64,000 nt of DNA from NCBI GenBank assembly GCA_003725745.1, contig RHDP01000001.1, forward strand, positions 2,509,501 to 2,573,500, read 5' to 3'. This DNA comes from Streptomyces sp. I6. GTDB taxonomy: Bacteria > Actinomycetota > Actinomycetes > Streptomycetales > Streptomycetaceae. The notes beneath the pieces are model-generated. The model saw nothing but the letters and a program-made list of their open reading frames with translations, was not told where the DNA came from and did not search any database. Positions 44,007-55,532 of the stretch are shown piece by piece; the first letter of the stretch is position 1; every line of letters starts with the position of its first letter. The translations under genes were made by a program, and so were the position numbers.

Positions 44007-45386
44007 TCAGGAGGCCTTGGCCTTCTCGGGGGCGGGACGGGCCGCCGCCGGGGCGGGCCTGGCCGCCTCGTAGAACTCCTCGCGCGGCGACTCGATCGCA
44101 CCGAGCGAGACGACCTCGCGCTTGAGGAACATCGCGAGGGTCCAGTCGGCGAAGACGCGGATCTTGCGGTTCCAGGTCGGCATCGCCAGGCCGTGGTAGC
44201 TGCGGTGCATGTACCAGGCCAGCCGGCCCTTGAGCTTGATCTTGACCTTGCCCATGACGATCATCGCGACGCCCTTGTGCAGGCCGAGACCGGCGACCGC
44301 ACCCTTGTTGGCGTGGCTGTAGTCCTTCTGCCGGAAGCCCCGCATACCGGAGATCACGTTGTCGCCGAGGACCTTCGCCTGGCGCAGCGCGTGCTGGGCG
44401 TTCGGCGGGCACCAGGCGTTCTCGACACCGGCCTTGCGGGCGGCGAGGTCCGGGACCTGGGCGTTGTCGCCCGCGGCCCAGATGTAGTCGGTGCCCTGCA
44501 CCTGGAGCGTCGGCCGGGTGTCGACGTGGCCGCGCGGGCCGAGCGGCAGGCCGAAGCGGGCCAGGGCCGGGTTCGGCTTGACGCCGGCGGTCCAGACGAC
44601 GGTGTTGGAGTCGACCTCCAGACCGTTCTTCAGCACCACGTGGCCGTCCACGCAGGAGTCCATGGAGGTGTTGAGGTAGATCTCGATGCCGCGGGACTCG
44701 AGGTGCTCCTTGCCGTACGTGCCGAGCTTGGGCCCGACCTCGGGAAGGATCTTGTCGGCGGCGTCGACGAGGATGAAGCGCATGTCCTCGCGCTTGACGC
44801 TCTTGTAGTACGTGACCGCGTCGCGGGCCAGGTCCTCGACCTCGCCTATCGTCTCGGCACCGGCGAAGCCGCCGCCGACGAAGACGAAGGTCAGCGCCTT
44901 GCGGCGGACCTCCTCGTCGGTGGTGGAGTCGGCCTTGTCCAGCTGCTCCAGGACGTGGTTGCGCAGGCCGATGGCCTCCTCGATGCCCTTCATGCCGATG
45001 CCCTGCTCGGCGAGGCCGGGGATCGGGAAGGTGCGGGAGACCGCGCCGAGCGCGATCACCAGGTAGTCGAACGGGAGCTCGTACGCCTCGCCGACGAGCG
45101 GCGCGACCGTGGCCACCTTGCGGTCCTGGTCGATGGTGGTGACCCGGCCGGTGAGTACCTCGGCCTTGGGCAGCACGCGCCGCAGCGGGACGACGACGTG
45201 CCGCGGCGAGATGCTGCCGGCGGCGGCTTCGGGGAGGAAGGGCTGGTACGTCATGTACGACCGCGGGTCGACGACCGTGACGGTCGCCTCCCCGTACCGC
45301 ATCTTCTTCAGAATGCGACGAGCTGCGTACAGGCCTACGTACCCACCGCCTACTACGAGGATCCTGGGACGCTCCGTGGTGCTCAT
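44007..45386 (-). CDS. ndh: Type II NADH dehydrogenase (NDH-2)
   Basis: 459 residues. A single-subunit flavoenzyme at the inner face of the membrane that passes electrons from NADH to menaquinone without pumping protons. FAD-binding 'ILVVGGGYVGLYAARRILKK', quinone-side 'RSYMTYQPFLPEAAAGSISP', NAD-binding 'LTFVFVGGGFAGAETIGEVE' and the third motif 'DYIWAAGDNAQVPDLAARKA' are present. A short amphipathic C-terminal part ('NRKIRVFADWTLAMFLKREV') may anchor it to the membrane. The start is ATG 45386. Transcribed alone, with a strong terminator after it. Confidence 0.92.
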   Translation of the reverse strand: MSTTERPRILVVGGGYVGLYAARRILKKMRYGEATVTVVDPRSYMTYQPFLPEAAAGSISPRHVVVPLRRVLPKAEVLTGRVTTIDQDRKVATVAPLVGEAYELPFDYLVIALGAVSRTFPIPGLAEQGIGMKGIEEAIGLRNHVLEQLDKADSTTDEEVRRKALTFVFVGGGFAGAETIGEVEDLARDAVTYYKSVKREDMRFILVDAADKILPEVGPKLGTYGKEHLESRGIEIYLNTSMDSCVDGHVVLKNGLEVDSNTVVWTAGVKPNPALARFGLPLGPRGHVDTRPTLQVQGTDYIWAAGDNAQVPDLAARKAGVENAWCPPNAQHALRQAKVLGDNVISGMRGFRQKDYSHANKGAVAGLGLHKGVAMIVMGKVKIKLKGRLAWYMHRSYHGLAMPTWNRKIRVFADWTLAMFLKREVVSLGAIESPREEFYEAARPAPAAARPAPEKAKAS

Positions 45387-45923
45387 GCCATCGAGTATCC
45401 ACCCCCCTCGGAGGGGGTGCTCGTGAGCCCCTTCACAAGCATGGGGGACCCTCTGCTACACTCCGCCGCCCACGTGATCCAGGTCATGGCACCCGGCGGG
45501 AACACCGACCCGGCGGCAGACGTTGCTCAGGCCCGCTGAGCTGGCCCCACGCTCCTCCCGGAAGGTGAACCGGGGCCTGATTCCCCGTGTACACCACACG
45601 GCGGCCACCTGCTGGAGCACGGTTGAACGGGCGGAGTTGGGCACAAAAACAGGCCCGGCGGGCCCTCCGGGGGCACTTTCGACGGCCACCCGGAGTCTTT
45701 TCCTTGTGAAGAACTTCACGAACTTTCTTGCGGACGGCGCCCCGGCGGCCGGAAAGCACCCCCCGGCTCCGGGTCGGCAGCCACCGCGTCGCCCATCGGG
45801 CCGACGACGGTGAACTCCTGGTCCTCGTGGTCGGGGTGGGCGGCCGGCGACAGGTCCACCGCACCCCGCGACGCCCCGCCCCGGGCTCTGCCGCCGCCGT
45901 CCGCGCGGAAGCCCCGCCCCGGC
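45387..45923. other. 537-bp gap between ppx and ndh
   Basis: No gene is supported; a possible 87-codon reading on the minus strand looks like chance. It contains a terminator-like hairpin (45644-45664) for the ppx unit. The ndh promoter should lie close to 45400-45480. CGCCGTCCGCAAGAAAGTTCG-like AT-richer sequence around 45700 may be part of a leader. Confidence 0.45.
45644..45664 (-). terminator. Intrinsic terminator, minus strand
   Basis: On the minus strand GGCCCG-C-CGGGCC is followed by TGTTTTTG, a GC stem and T run that is unusual for this genome. It lies 260 bases after the ppx stop and probably ends the eno-region transcript before ndh. Confidence 0.65.
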
Positions 45924-46861
45924 TCAGACGAGGGAGAGCGCGATGCCGTCGAGGATGTCGTGCTCCGAGACGACGACCTCCGGCACCCCGGCACGGTCCA
46001 TGACGGCGAGCAGCACCAGGGCACCCGCGATGATCACGTCCACCCGCCCGGGGTGCATCACCGGGATCGCGGCCCGCTCGTCGTGGGTGGAGCGGACCAG
46101 CCGCTCGGTGATCTCCGCGACCCGGTCGCGGGAGACCCGGGAGTGGTGGATGGCCCCGGAGTCGTACGCGTCGAGGCCCAGCGCGATCCCCGCGACGGTG
46201 GTCACCGAGCCGGCCAGGCCGACGAGCGTGCCCGCCTCGCCGATCGGCACGGTCTCCCCGGCCAGGTCGAGCGCCGCCTCGATGTCCGCCCGGACCGCGG
46301 CGATCTCCTCCGGCGCCGGGGGATCGCCGCGTATGTGACGCTCGGTCAGCCGGACACAGCCGATGTCGACCGAGCGGGCCGCCTCGACCCGCCCGCGGCC
46401 TATGACGAACTCGGTCGAACCGCCGCCGATGTCCACGACCAGCCGCTCCTCGTGGCCCGCCAGCCCCCTGGTGGCGCCGGTGAAGGAGAACTCGGCCTCC
46501 TGGTCGCCGCTGATCACCTCGGGCTCGACCCCGAGGATGCCGGCCACACCGCTCACGAACTCGCCGCGGTTCTCCGCGTCCCGGGAGGCGGAGGTCGCCA
46601 CGAAGCGGATCCTCCCCCGCCTCCGGCGGAGGGCGCCTCGATGCCGTGCTCCTTGATGACCCCGGCGTACTCCCGGCACGCCGCGAAGGTGCGTTCCAGC
46701 GCCTCGGGTGCCAGCCGGCCGGTGCGGTCGACACCCTGGCCGAGCCGGACGATGGTCATCCGCCTGTCGAGTTCCATGAGCCCACCCGTCGAGGGGTCCA
46801 CGTCGGCGACGAGCAGGCGGATCGAGTTCGTGCCGCAGTCGACGGCGGCGACGCGGGTCAT
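45924..46861 (-). CDS. Exopolyphosphatase/guanosine pentaphosphate phosphohydrolase, Ppx/GppA family (one apparent frameshift)
   Basis: About 312 residues after repair, the usual length for the short actinobacterial form. It hydrolyses inorganic polyphosphate or pppGpp. Actin-like ATPase-fold motifs: 'VAAVDCGTNSIRLLVADVD', 'RRMTIVRLGQGVDRTGRLAP', then after the shift 'RFVATSASRDAENRGEFVSG', 'SGDQEAEFSFTGATRGLAGH', 'LVVDIGGGSTEFVIGRGRVE' and 'GLAGSVTTVAGIALG'. Adding one base to the run at 46614-46618 joins the halves. The joint lies in an unusual Gly-rich insert containing GCCTCCGGCGG, where the family normally has few residues. ATG 46861 overlaps the DUF501 stop. Confidence 0.88.
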
Positions 46862-47424
46862 GCGGGGCCCTCCGTTCCCGTGGGCGCTCCGCCGTCCGCG
46901 CGGTCGCCGGCTCCCGCAGCCACGCACGGGCCCTTGGCCCACCACTCCGGAAGCAACGCGATGGCCTCGTCGCCCAGCGGGTTCACCCCGGGACCGGCCG
47001 CGAGCGAGTGGGCGACCAGGACGTGCAGGCACTTCACCCGGTCCGGCATGCCGCCGGCGCTCGGGAAGCCCGTCAGCTCCTCGATCTCGTCCCGGCGCCG
47101 GACGTAGTCCTCGTGCGCCGCCCGGTACGCCGCCGCCAGGTCGGGGTCGCTCCGCAGGCGCTCGGACATCTCCTTCATCACGCCGTTCGCCTCCAGCGTG
47201 CCGATGGCCGAGGCCGCACGCGGGCAGGTCAGGTAGTACAGCGTCGGGAAGGGAGTTCCGTCCTCCAGCCGCGGTGCCGTCTCGACCACGTCGGGCCGGC
47301 CGCACGGGCAGCGGTGGGCGATGGCCCGCAGACCGCGCGGCGGGCGGCCGAGCTGCTCCTTGAACGCGGCGATGTCCTCCGCGGTGGGCGGGGTGGGCGC
47401 GGTGCTCGGCGGGGGCGTGTCCAT
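46858..47424 (-). CDS. DUF501-family protein
   Basis: 188 residues. The DUF501 core is clear: 'GRPPRGLRAIAHRCPCGRPD', 'FPTLYYLTCPRAASAIGTLE', 'VMKEMSERLRSDPDLAAAYR' and 'MPDRVKCLHVLVAHSLA', with conserved Cys residues that may bind metal. Function unknown, but the gene is kept next to divIC and ppx across actinobacteria. ATG 47424; the stop overlaps the ppx start by 4 bases (ATGA). The C-terminal 20 residues are a variable tail. Confidence 0.92.
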   Translation of the reverse strand: MDTPPPSTAPTPPTAEDIAAFKEQLGRPPRGLRAIAHRCPCGRPDVVETAPRLEDGTPFPTLYYLTCPRAASAIGTLEANGVMKEMSERLRSDPDLAAAYRAAHEDYVRRRDEIEELTGFPSAGGMPDRVKCLHVLVAHSLAAGPGVNPLGDEAIALLPEWWAKGPCVAAGAGDRADGGAPTGTEGPA

Positions 47425-47474
47425 GCGATGTGTACGTCTCTTCGTCGGTTCGGTGAATGGGCTGGGGGCTGTCC

Positions 47475-47939
47475 CTAGCGTCGCGCGTCGGCCCGGTCGA
47501 CGCCGTCCCAGACGTTCGAGTACCAGGGCCGGCCGCGGCCCTGCTCCTCGGCGCGGGGCGTCCGGTCCGCCCGCGGGTCGGCCATGATGTACCCGGTCTC
47601 GCCCGGCAGGACCATGTGCAGATGCTCACGGGCCAGCCGCATGACGTACGCGTCGTCCTGGAGGCGGGCCTTCTCGTCGCGCAGCCGCTCGACGCGCTCG
47701 CGGGCCGCGGCGGCGAGCCGCCGCTGCTCGGCGATCTCGTTCCGCTGCGACACGTAAGCCCGCATCGGATAGGCGAGTGCGACGATCATCGAGCATACGA
47801 CGAGCGCGAGGAAGGCGGCCCGGCCGGTGAGCCGGGAGCGCCGGGCCTGGCGGCGGGTCTGCGAACGGTAGACGCGGGCGGCGGTCTGCTCACCGAGCAA
47901 CCGCAGCCTGGTCGCGGTGGAGAACCGGTCCCGGGCCAT
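47475..47939 (-). CDS. divIC: Septum formation initiator family protein, DivIC/FtsB-like
   Basis: 154 residues with one membrane helix ('AFLALVVCSMIVALAYPMRA') after a basic cytoplasmic N-terminus. An extracytoplasmic coiled coil follows ('RNEIAEQRRLAAAARERVER', 'LRDEKARLQDDAYVMRLARE') and then a short conserved end 'LVLPGE'-type segment ('HMVLPGETGYIMADP'). It should join the FtsL/FtsQ complex at the division septum, needed in Streptomyces mainly for sporulation septa. Its place between eno and DUF501 is conserved. The start is ATG 47939. Confidence 0.92.
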   Translation of the reverse strand: MARDRFSTATRLRLLGEQTAARVYRSQTRRQARRSRLTGRAAFLALVVCSMIVALAYPMRAYVSQRNEIAEQRRLAAAARERVERLRDEKARLQDDAYVMRLAREHLHMVLPGETGYIMADPRADRTPRAEEQGRGRPWYSNVWDGVDRADARR

Positions 47940-47959
47940 CTGTGCGCCTCCCCTTCACG

Positions 47960-48008
47960 TGCGTACGTCCCCGCACACGGTACGGGACCGTGTGCGGGGA
48001 CGTACGCA
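47960..48008 (-). terminator. Very strong hairpin between eno and divIC
   Basis: Arms 47960-47981 and 47987-48008 form a perfect 22-bp stem with a 5-base ACGGG loop. It begins 50 bases after the eno stop and ends about 20 bases before the divIC start. As a terminator it would cut divIC, DUF501 and ppx off from eno unless read-through or a promoter inside or beyond it serves them. Confidence 0.88.
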
Positions 48009-48057
48009 ACCAGCCTGGTGCCGGGCCCGGGCGGTGCCGTCCGGGAATGTGCCGGAC

Positions 48058-50632
<2,575 letters not shown>

Positions 50633-50645
50633 GGTAGGCACACGC

Positions 50646-50677
50646 CTCCCCGATGTTCAAAGACGAACATCGGGGAG
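50646..50677. promoter_or_regulatory. Perfect 13-bp palindrome just upstream of the ydaO riboswitch
   Basis: CTCCCCGATGTTC (50646-50658), loop AAAGAC, GAACATCGGGGAG (50665-50677). It lies 14 bases on the 5' side of the riboswitch core. It could be an operator, or a hairpin at the 5' end of the transcript that stabilises it or pairs with the aptamer. It is not part of the ydaO consensus as I know it. Confidence 0.6.
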
Positions 50678-50817
50678 AAATCGCCCATATCTGATGCGGC
50701 AACATGTCCGTTTTCGCAGGTGAGAGCCCCGATGACCGGAGTTGACCACCCTGTGACGCCAGTTGACCGGAAGAGACTCTTGTCTCACTCGCGCAGACCC
50801 GGACATAAGCACCCGAA

Positions 50818-51802
50818 CTACTGCGTCAACTCGCCCTTCTCCGGGCCGAGATCGAGGCTCTGGCCAGGCAGGATGAGGTTCGCGTCGGCGCCGACGACAT
50901 CCCGGTTGGCCTCATAGAGGGCGGGCCAGCCGCCGGGCACCTTGTTGGCGTCGGCGATCGACGAGAGGCTGTCGCCGGCGCGGACGACGTAGCCATCTCC
51001 CGCGACAGCGCCGCCTCGTGCAGATTCGTCACCCCTTGACGCGTGGCGTCCGGAATCGCGCTCATCGCCGGAGTTGCCCGTCTCCGCCCCTCGGTGGCGG
51101 GGACGCCACGGTGCTTGCCCGTGCCCCCGTCGGCAGCGCCGCCGGGGGCCTGCGGGCTCTCGCCGTCACCGGCGGGCTCCGAGGACCCCCCGAGGGCCCG
51201 GCGGACGGGGCGGGCTCCGAAGACCCGGACGGCGGAGCGGACGGCTCGGAACCGGCGGCCGGCGGAGACCCTGCGTCCGGCTCGGAACCGGCGTCCGGCC
51301 CGGAACCGGCGGCGGAGGGATTCCCGGCGTCCGGCTCGGGTGCGGCGGCCGCCCCGTCGCCGAACGAGGGGGCCTTCACCAGGCCGCCCAGCGGGTCGGT
51401 GGACGGGGTGCCGGCCGGCTCGGAGTCACCCGCGGTCAGACCCGTGATCACGCCGCAGCTCTGCCAGGCGGAGGTGCCCTGGGCGGCGAGCACCATCTCG
51501 GCGACGGAGATCTGCTCCGAGGGGCTGGCGAGGTCGGCGCGCGGCGCGTAGGCGGTGCCGCCGTACGCCTCCCAGGTCTCCTGGGACATCTGGAGTCCGC
51601 CGTAGTAGCCGTTGCCGAGGTTGGCGCCCCAGTCGCCGCCGCTCTCGCAGTCGGCGACCCGGTTCCAGGTGGCGGTGTCGGCGGCGGATGCGGCACCCGC
51701 ACCGAGCAGCGGGATGGCGATGGCCGATCCGGTCACCCCTGCCGCGACGATGAGGGCGGGAGCCTGACGAGGTCGGCGGTGGCGGCCGTTCCCGGACAGC
51801 AT
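50818..51802 (-). CDS. Second Rpf-LysM secreted protein, RpfC-like (two apparent frameshifts)
   Basis: About 328 residues after repair. A signal peptide ('LIVAAGVTGSAIAIPLLGAG') precedes the Rpf domain 'TWNRVADCESGGDWGANLGN' and 'GYYGGLQMSQETWEAYGGTA' with the catalytic Glu. A long linker rich in Pro, Ser, Ala and Gly, with repeated PDAGSEP-like units (about residues 130-230), leads to a C-terminal LysM domain 'GYVVRAGDSLSSIADANKVP' to 'LILPGQSLDLG'. Single-base additions at 51186-51191 and 51084-51085 put it all in one frame ending at 50818. It lies directly upstream of rpfA, on the same strand, but its own leader shows no ydaO element. S. coelicolor has rpfC at this place as I remember it. 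Confidence 0.87.
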
Positions 51803-51965
51803 GCGGTGTGCCTTCCGTGTGACTACAGAAAACGTCCGGGACGATCGTGGCGGTTGAAACCTCGACGGCCCGGAGTCGGGGTGAACGTAGCCGCAGTCCC
51901 GCCCCAGTCACAAGCCGATGCAGCGGAGATTACGTAAAAGTCACAGACTTGACGTACCATCAGAT

Positions 51966-53243
51966 TCAGCACGGGGTGAACTCAACGGGCAGAGTGCGCA
52001 ATCCGCGCATGATGAGTCCCCCACGCCACCGCAATTCGGATGGATCGACCGCAAGCCGCAAGTCGGGCAGCCTGCCGAGGAGAGCCGCCAGCGCCGTCTG
52101 CCCCTCCAGCCGTGCGAGCGGGGCACCCAGGCAGTAGTGGATGCCGTGCCCGTACCCGAGGTGCGGGTTGTCCCGGCGGGCGAGATCGAGGGTGTCGGGC
52201 TCCGCGAACCGCTCCGGGTCCCGGTCCGCGGCGGCGAGCACGACGAGGACGGGGTCGCCGGTGGAGATGTCCCGCCCGCCGAGGGTGAGCGGCTCGGTCG
52301 CGAAGCGCCAGGTGGCGAGCTCCACCGGCCCGTCGTAGCGCAGCAGCTCCTCGACCCCGGTGGCCAGCAGGCCGGTCTCGCCCGCGGCCAGCGAGTCCTG
52401 GAGCCGCCGCCGCTGCCCCGGATCGCGCAGCAGCGCGTATGTGCCGTTCCCGATCAGGTTCACCGTGGTCTCGAACCCGGCGAAGAGGAGGATGAAGGCC
52501 ATGGCCGCGGCCTCGTTCTCGGTGAGGTGCTCCCCGTGGTCGGATGCCCTGATGAGACCCGAGATCAGGTCGTCACCGGGCGCCTCCCGCTTGCGGTGGA
52601 TCAGCTCGGCCAGATAGCCGCGCATCCTCTTCACCGACCGGGCGACACCGCCGCGCGGGCCACCGCCGTGACGGATCATCATTCCGGCCCAGTCCCGGAA
52701 GTCGTCCTGGTCCTCGCGGGGGACCCCGAGCATGTCGCAGATGGCGTAGATGGGGAGCGGAAAAGCGAACTCGTGAATGAGGTCCGCGTGGCCCCGCTGA
52801 GCGAAACCGTCGATCAGCCCGTCCGTCAGCTCCTGCACCCGCGGGGCGAACTCGGCCACCCGGCGCGGGGTGAACGCCTTGGACACCAGCCGCCGCAGCC
52901 GGGTGTGGTCCGGCGGGTCGATGTTCAGCAGATGCGTCATCAGCTCCGCCTTGCGCTCGCCCGGGATCCCCGTCTTCCCCTTCGCGTGCGCGGGCTCGTC
53001 GTGGTGCGCCGGGTCCTTGCTGAGCCGCTGGTCCGCGAGCGCCTGCCGGGCGTCCGCGTACCGGGTCACCAGCCACGCCTCCACCCCGCTGGGCAGCCGG
53101 GTCCGGTGCACCGGCGCGTGCTCCCTCAGCCAGGCGTAGGCGGGGTACGGGTCGGTGGCGAACTCCCAGGTGAAGAGTTCGGGGGCGCCGGGGATGCCGG
53201 GGGTGCCGGGAGCGGCGGGGACGCGGGACGGCTGGTCGTGCAT
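51966..53243 (-). CDS. Cytochrome P450, CYP107-like
   Basis: 425 residues. A soluble bacterial P450 that inserts one oxygen atom into its substrate with electrons from a ferredoxin. I-helix 'AFILLFAGFETTVNLIGNGT' (acid-alcohol pair Glu-Thr), ExxR in 'GVEELLRYDGPVELATWRFA', and the heme loop 'HLGYGHGIHYCLGAPLARLE' with Cys371. The N-terminal 'TWEFATDPYPAYAWLREHAP' and 'LLNIDPPDHTRLRRLVSKAF' fit the CYP107 group. No ferredoxin or pathway genes adjoin it. Its place next to the rpf genes matches SCO3099 (CYP107U1) of S. coelicolor, which I recall being linked to sporulation; that link is from memory. Confidence 0.93.
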   Translation of the reverse strand: MHDQPSRVPAAPGTPGIPGAPELFTWEFATDPYPAYAWLREHAPVHRTRLPSGVEAWLVTRYADARQALADQRLSKDPAHHDEPAHAKGKTGIPGERKAELMTHLLNIDPPDHTRLRRLVSKAFTPRRVAEFAPRVQELTDGLIDGFAQRGHADLIHEFAFPLPIYAICDMLGVPREDQDDFRDWAGMMIRHGGGPRGGVARSVKRMRGYLAELIHRKREAPGDDLISGLIRASDHGEHLTENEAAAMAFILLFAGFETTVNLIGNGTYALLRDPGQRRRLQDSLAAGETGLLATGVEELLRYDGPVELATWRFATEPLTLGGRDISTGDPVLVVLAAADRDPERFAEPDTLDLARRDNPHLGYGHGIHYCLGAPLARLEGQTALAALLGRLPDLRLAVDPSELRWRGGLIMRGLRTLPVEFTPC

Positions 53244-53305
53244 GCGTCGACGTTAACCCGAGGGCGTCCGGTCACCCGTTCGGCTGACCTCTCGCCGTTC
53301 CCCGT

Positions 53306-53324
53306 GGGTACGCTGACCGTACCC
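53306..53324. promoter_or_regulatory. Palindrome in the divergent P450/Uma2 promoter region
   Basis: GGGTACG-CTGAC-CGTACCC is a perfect 7+7 inverted repeat in the 108-bp gap between the divergent P450 and Uma2 genes. TACGCT inside it resembles a -10 element. It is a good candidate for an operator or for overlapping divergent promoters. Confidence 0.5.
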
Positions 53325-53351
53325 GCGAGACTCCGTCACATGGGAGCGCTG

Positions 53352-53998
53352 ATGAGTGCCGCAGCCGAGGACCGGAGGGACGGCCGGGACGACCGGCAGG
53401 ACCGGGACGACCGGGAGGAGCCGTACGCCTTCCCGGTCCCGCCCCCGGTGGGTGGACGGCGGACGACCTCGACCGGATCAAGGGTCTCCCGCCGCACACC
53501 GAGCTGATCGACGGGGGACTGTTCTTCGTGAGTCCGCAGACCTTCTTCCACATGGCCGCGCTGAGGCTGCTGGAGAACGCCCTGGTGCGGCAGGCACCGG
53601 ACGACCTCTATGTCGTCCGGGAGATGACCACCAAGCTGGGCGAGCGCGACCGGCCGGAGCCCGATCTCATGGTGGTCCGTGAGAGAGCCCTCGGAGGACC
53701 GGAGCAGACCTGGTACGCCCCGGACGACATCCTGCTCGCGGTCGAGATCGTCTCGGACGAGTCGGTCCAGCGCGACCGCGAACTCAAGCCCCGCAAGTAC
53801 GCGGCGGCCGGCATCCGGCACTTCTGGCGGGTCGAGAAGAACGACGGCCTGCCCGTGGTCTACGTCTACGAACTCGATCCCGCGACGCACTCCTACGCCG
53901 TCACGGGCATCCACCACAACCGGCTCAAGGTCGATGTCCCCTGTCCCATCGAGATCGATCTCACCGACGTGGAGCGGCGGCGCGGTACCGGGGACTGA
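53352..53998 (+). CDS. Uma2-family (PD-(D/E)XK-like) protein (one apparent frameshift)
   Basis: About 215 residues after repair. An Asp/Arg-rich N-terminus ('EDRRDGRDDRQDRDDREEP') precedes the Uma2 fold: 'LPPHTELIDGGLFFVSPQTF', 'RPEPDLMVVRERALGGPEQT', 'DDILLAVEIVSDESVQRDRE' and 'LKPRKYAAAGIRHFWRVEKN'. The Glu...PD...EI.S...K pattern is that of a PD-(D/E)XK nuclease core. Uma2 proteins are very numerous in Streptomyces and their function is unknown. ATG 53352 has GGGAG 5 bases upstream; one base added at 53442-53446 joins the N-terminus to the core. Confidence 0.85.
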
Positions 53999-54106
53999 CG
54001 CGCCCGCCCGGGACGGCACCGGCCCTGCCTCTGACGACCGGGCAGGGCACCCGGCCGCGACGGTCCCGGGCCGCGGTCCCAGTCGTTCCGGTCCCGGGCC
54101 GCGGCC

Positions 54107-55113
54107 TCACTCGTTCCGGTCCCGGGCCGCGGCCTCCACGGCGCGGATCGCGTCACGGTAGGCGCGGGCCGCGGCGCGGAGGGCGGCCTCCGGGTCGTGG
54201 CCCTCGGCCTCCGCCCGCACGGCCATGGCGAGCAGCCGGTACCCGACGGCTCGGTCGCCGTCCTCCGCGGGCAGTTCCACCTCCAGCCCGGCGGTCCGCA
54301 CCCGGCCCGCCAGCTTCGCGGCGAGAGCGAGTCCCGGCTGACCCAGCGGGATGCCGTCGGTCACCGACTCACGCCGCTTCTCGACCGCCTTGGTACGCAG
54401 CCAGTGCTCCTTGACGTCCTCGGGGTCTCGGCACGGGCGTCACCGAAGACGTGCGGGTGGCGGTGGACGAGCTTGTCGACGATGGTCCCGGCGACGTCGT
54501 CGATCGAGAACGGCTCGTCTCCCTCCGCACCGCTCGCCTCCTGGGCGATGCGCGCGTGGAACACGACCTGGAGGAGCACGTCGCCGAGTTCCTCCCGCAG
54601 TTCGTCGCGGTCCCCGTCCTCGATGGCCTCGACGAGTTCGTACGCCTCCTCGATGCCGTACTTGGCGAGGCCCTTGTGGGTCTGCCGCGAGGACCACGGG
54701 CACTCGCGGCGGATCCGGTCCATGACCTGGACGAGATCGAGAAGCCGGGCGCCCGGGAGGTCGTAGGAGCCGGGCAGGAGTTCCAGCGCGGGCATGGACA
54801 CCCGGCCCGAGCCGGCGATGCGGGCCAGGCCGTCGGTGAGTGCCCGGTCGCCCTCACCGGTCGCGAGGACCACCGCGGTCCGGCCTCCCGCGCAACCGTC
54901 GAGGAGCTCCTGCGCGGTGGGCGCGGCGATCTCCACTTCGACGCCCGCCTCCCTCAGGTACGGCAGTTGCGGGTGCTCCGCGTCGGCGCACAGCACGCGG
55001 TCGGCGGCACGCAGGGTCTGCCACGCCGGCCAGGACAGCAGTCCGGGCGCGACACGGTGGCTGGCGGTGAGCAGGACGATACGACCGGGTTCGACGGGCG
55101 CTTCAGCGTTCAC
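54107..55113 (-). CDS. mazG: MazG-family nucleoside triphosphate pyrophosphohydrolase (one apparent frameshift)
   Basis: About 335 residues after repair. An N-terminal region (1-110, 'GRIVLLTASHRVAPGLLSWP') resembles the tetrapyrrole-methylase-like domain of actinobacterial MazG. The MazG core follows: 'LLDLVQVMDRIRRECPWSSR', 'THKGLAKYGIEEAYELVEAI', 'DELREELGDVLLQVVFHARI' with the metal-binding Glu/Asp pattern, and 'IVDKLVHRHPHVFGDA'. It hydrolyses NTPs, possibly oxidised ones, to NMP and pyrophosphate. Adding one base at 54422-54425 links the core to the C-terminal 'EHWLRTKAVEKRRESV' region ending at 54107. The start is GTG 55113. It lies near eno, as in mycobacteria. Confidence 0.88.
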
Positions 55114-55169
55114 CCCTCGACCTTACGTCGGTGTGGACGGGCCGACGGGGCCGGGCCTGACGGTTCGGC

Positions 55170-55262
55170 GGGGGCGCCTGTCGGGAGCCGCTCGGCGGGG
55201 CCGCGTTCCGGTAGCCGCTCGGCAGGGGGCGCCTGTCGGGAGCCGCTCGGCGGGGCCGCGTC
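55170..55262. repeat. Direct repeat, 55-bp period, two copies
   Basis: About 37 bases starting GGGGGCGCCTGTCGGGAGCC occur at 55170 and again at 55225; a third, degenerate half-unit (GTAGCCGCTCGGCAGG) lies between them. Confidence 0.85.
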
Positions 55263-55298
55263 CACCGGAACGCCTCCCGGCCGCCACGGGCGCCCACC

Positions 55299-55410
55299 GG
55301 GACGCACACCGTCGGCGGGACCGGGCGCCTCGGGGACGCACCACCGTTCAGCGGGACCCCGCGCCCCGGGGACGCACACCGTCGGCGGGACCCCGCGCCC
55401 CGGGGACGGC
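55299..55410. repeat. Degenerate tandem repeat of about 34-37 bp
   Basis: GGGACGCACACCGTCGGCGG-like units begin near 55299, 55332, 55369 and 55403. Units vary in length by a few bases, so the array has diverged more than the others in the window. Confidence 0.75.
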
Positions 55411-55532
55411 CGGCCGCTCGACAGGGCCGGAGCCCACCGGGACGCACACCGGCCTCGCGAGCGGGCCGCCGTCCCCGCTCCCACCGGAACTCCGGCCGGC
55501 GGGGCGGGGCCGCGTCTCGGGTTGCGGCTCTT

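Larger units (their letters stand above)
55114..55532. other. 419-bp gap upstream of mazG, filled with repeats
   Basis: No gene is supported. It holds a 55-bp-period direct repeat (from 55170) and a degenerate 34-37-bp repeat (about 55299-55410). The mazG promoter should lie at the left edge. Confidence 0.5.

Noticed and set aside
45456-45719. Possible 87-residue protein between ndh and ppx
   Set aside because: No ribosome-binding site, no family, and it runs through a terminator-like hairpin.
51803-51965. Second ydaO riboswitch in front of the RpfC-like gene
   Set aside because: None of the conserved blocks (GGGGGACCCA, CCGAACCCGACAGCT, CGCAGGCG) occur in this gap.
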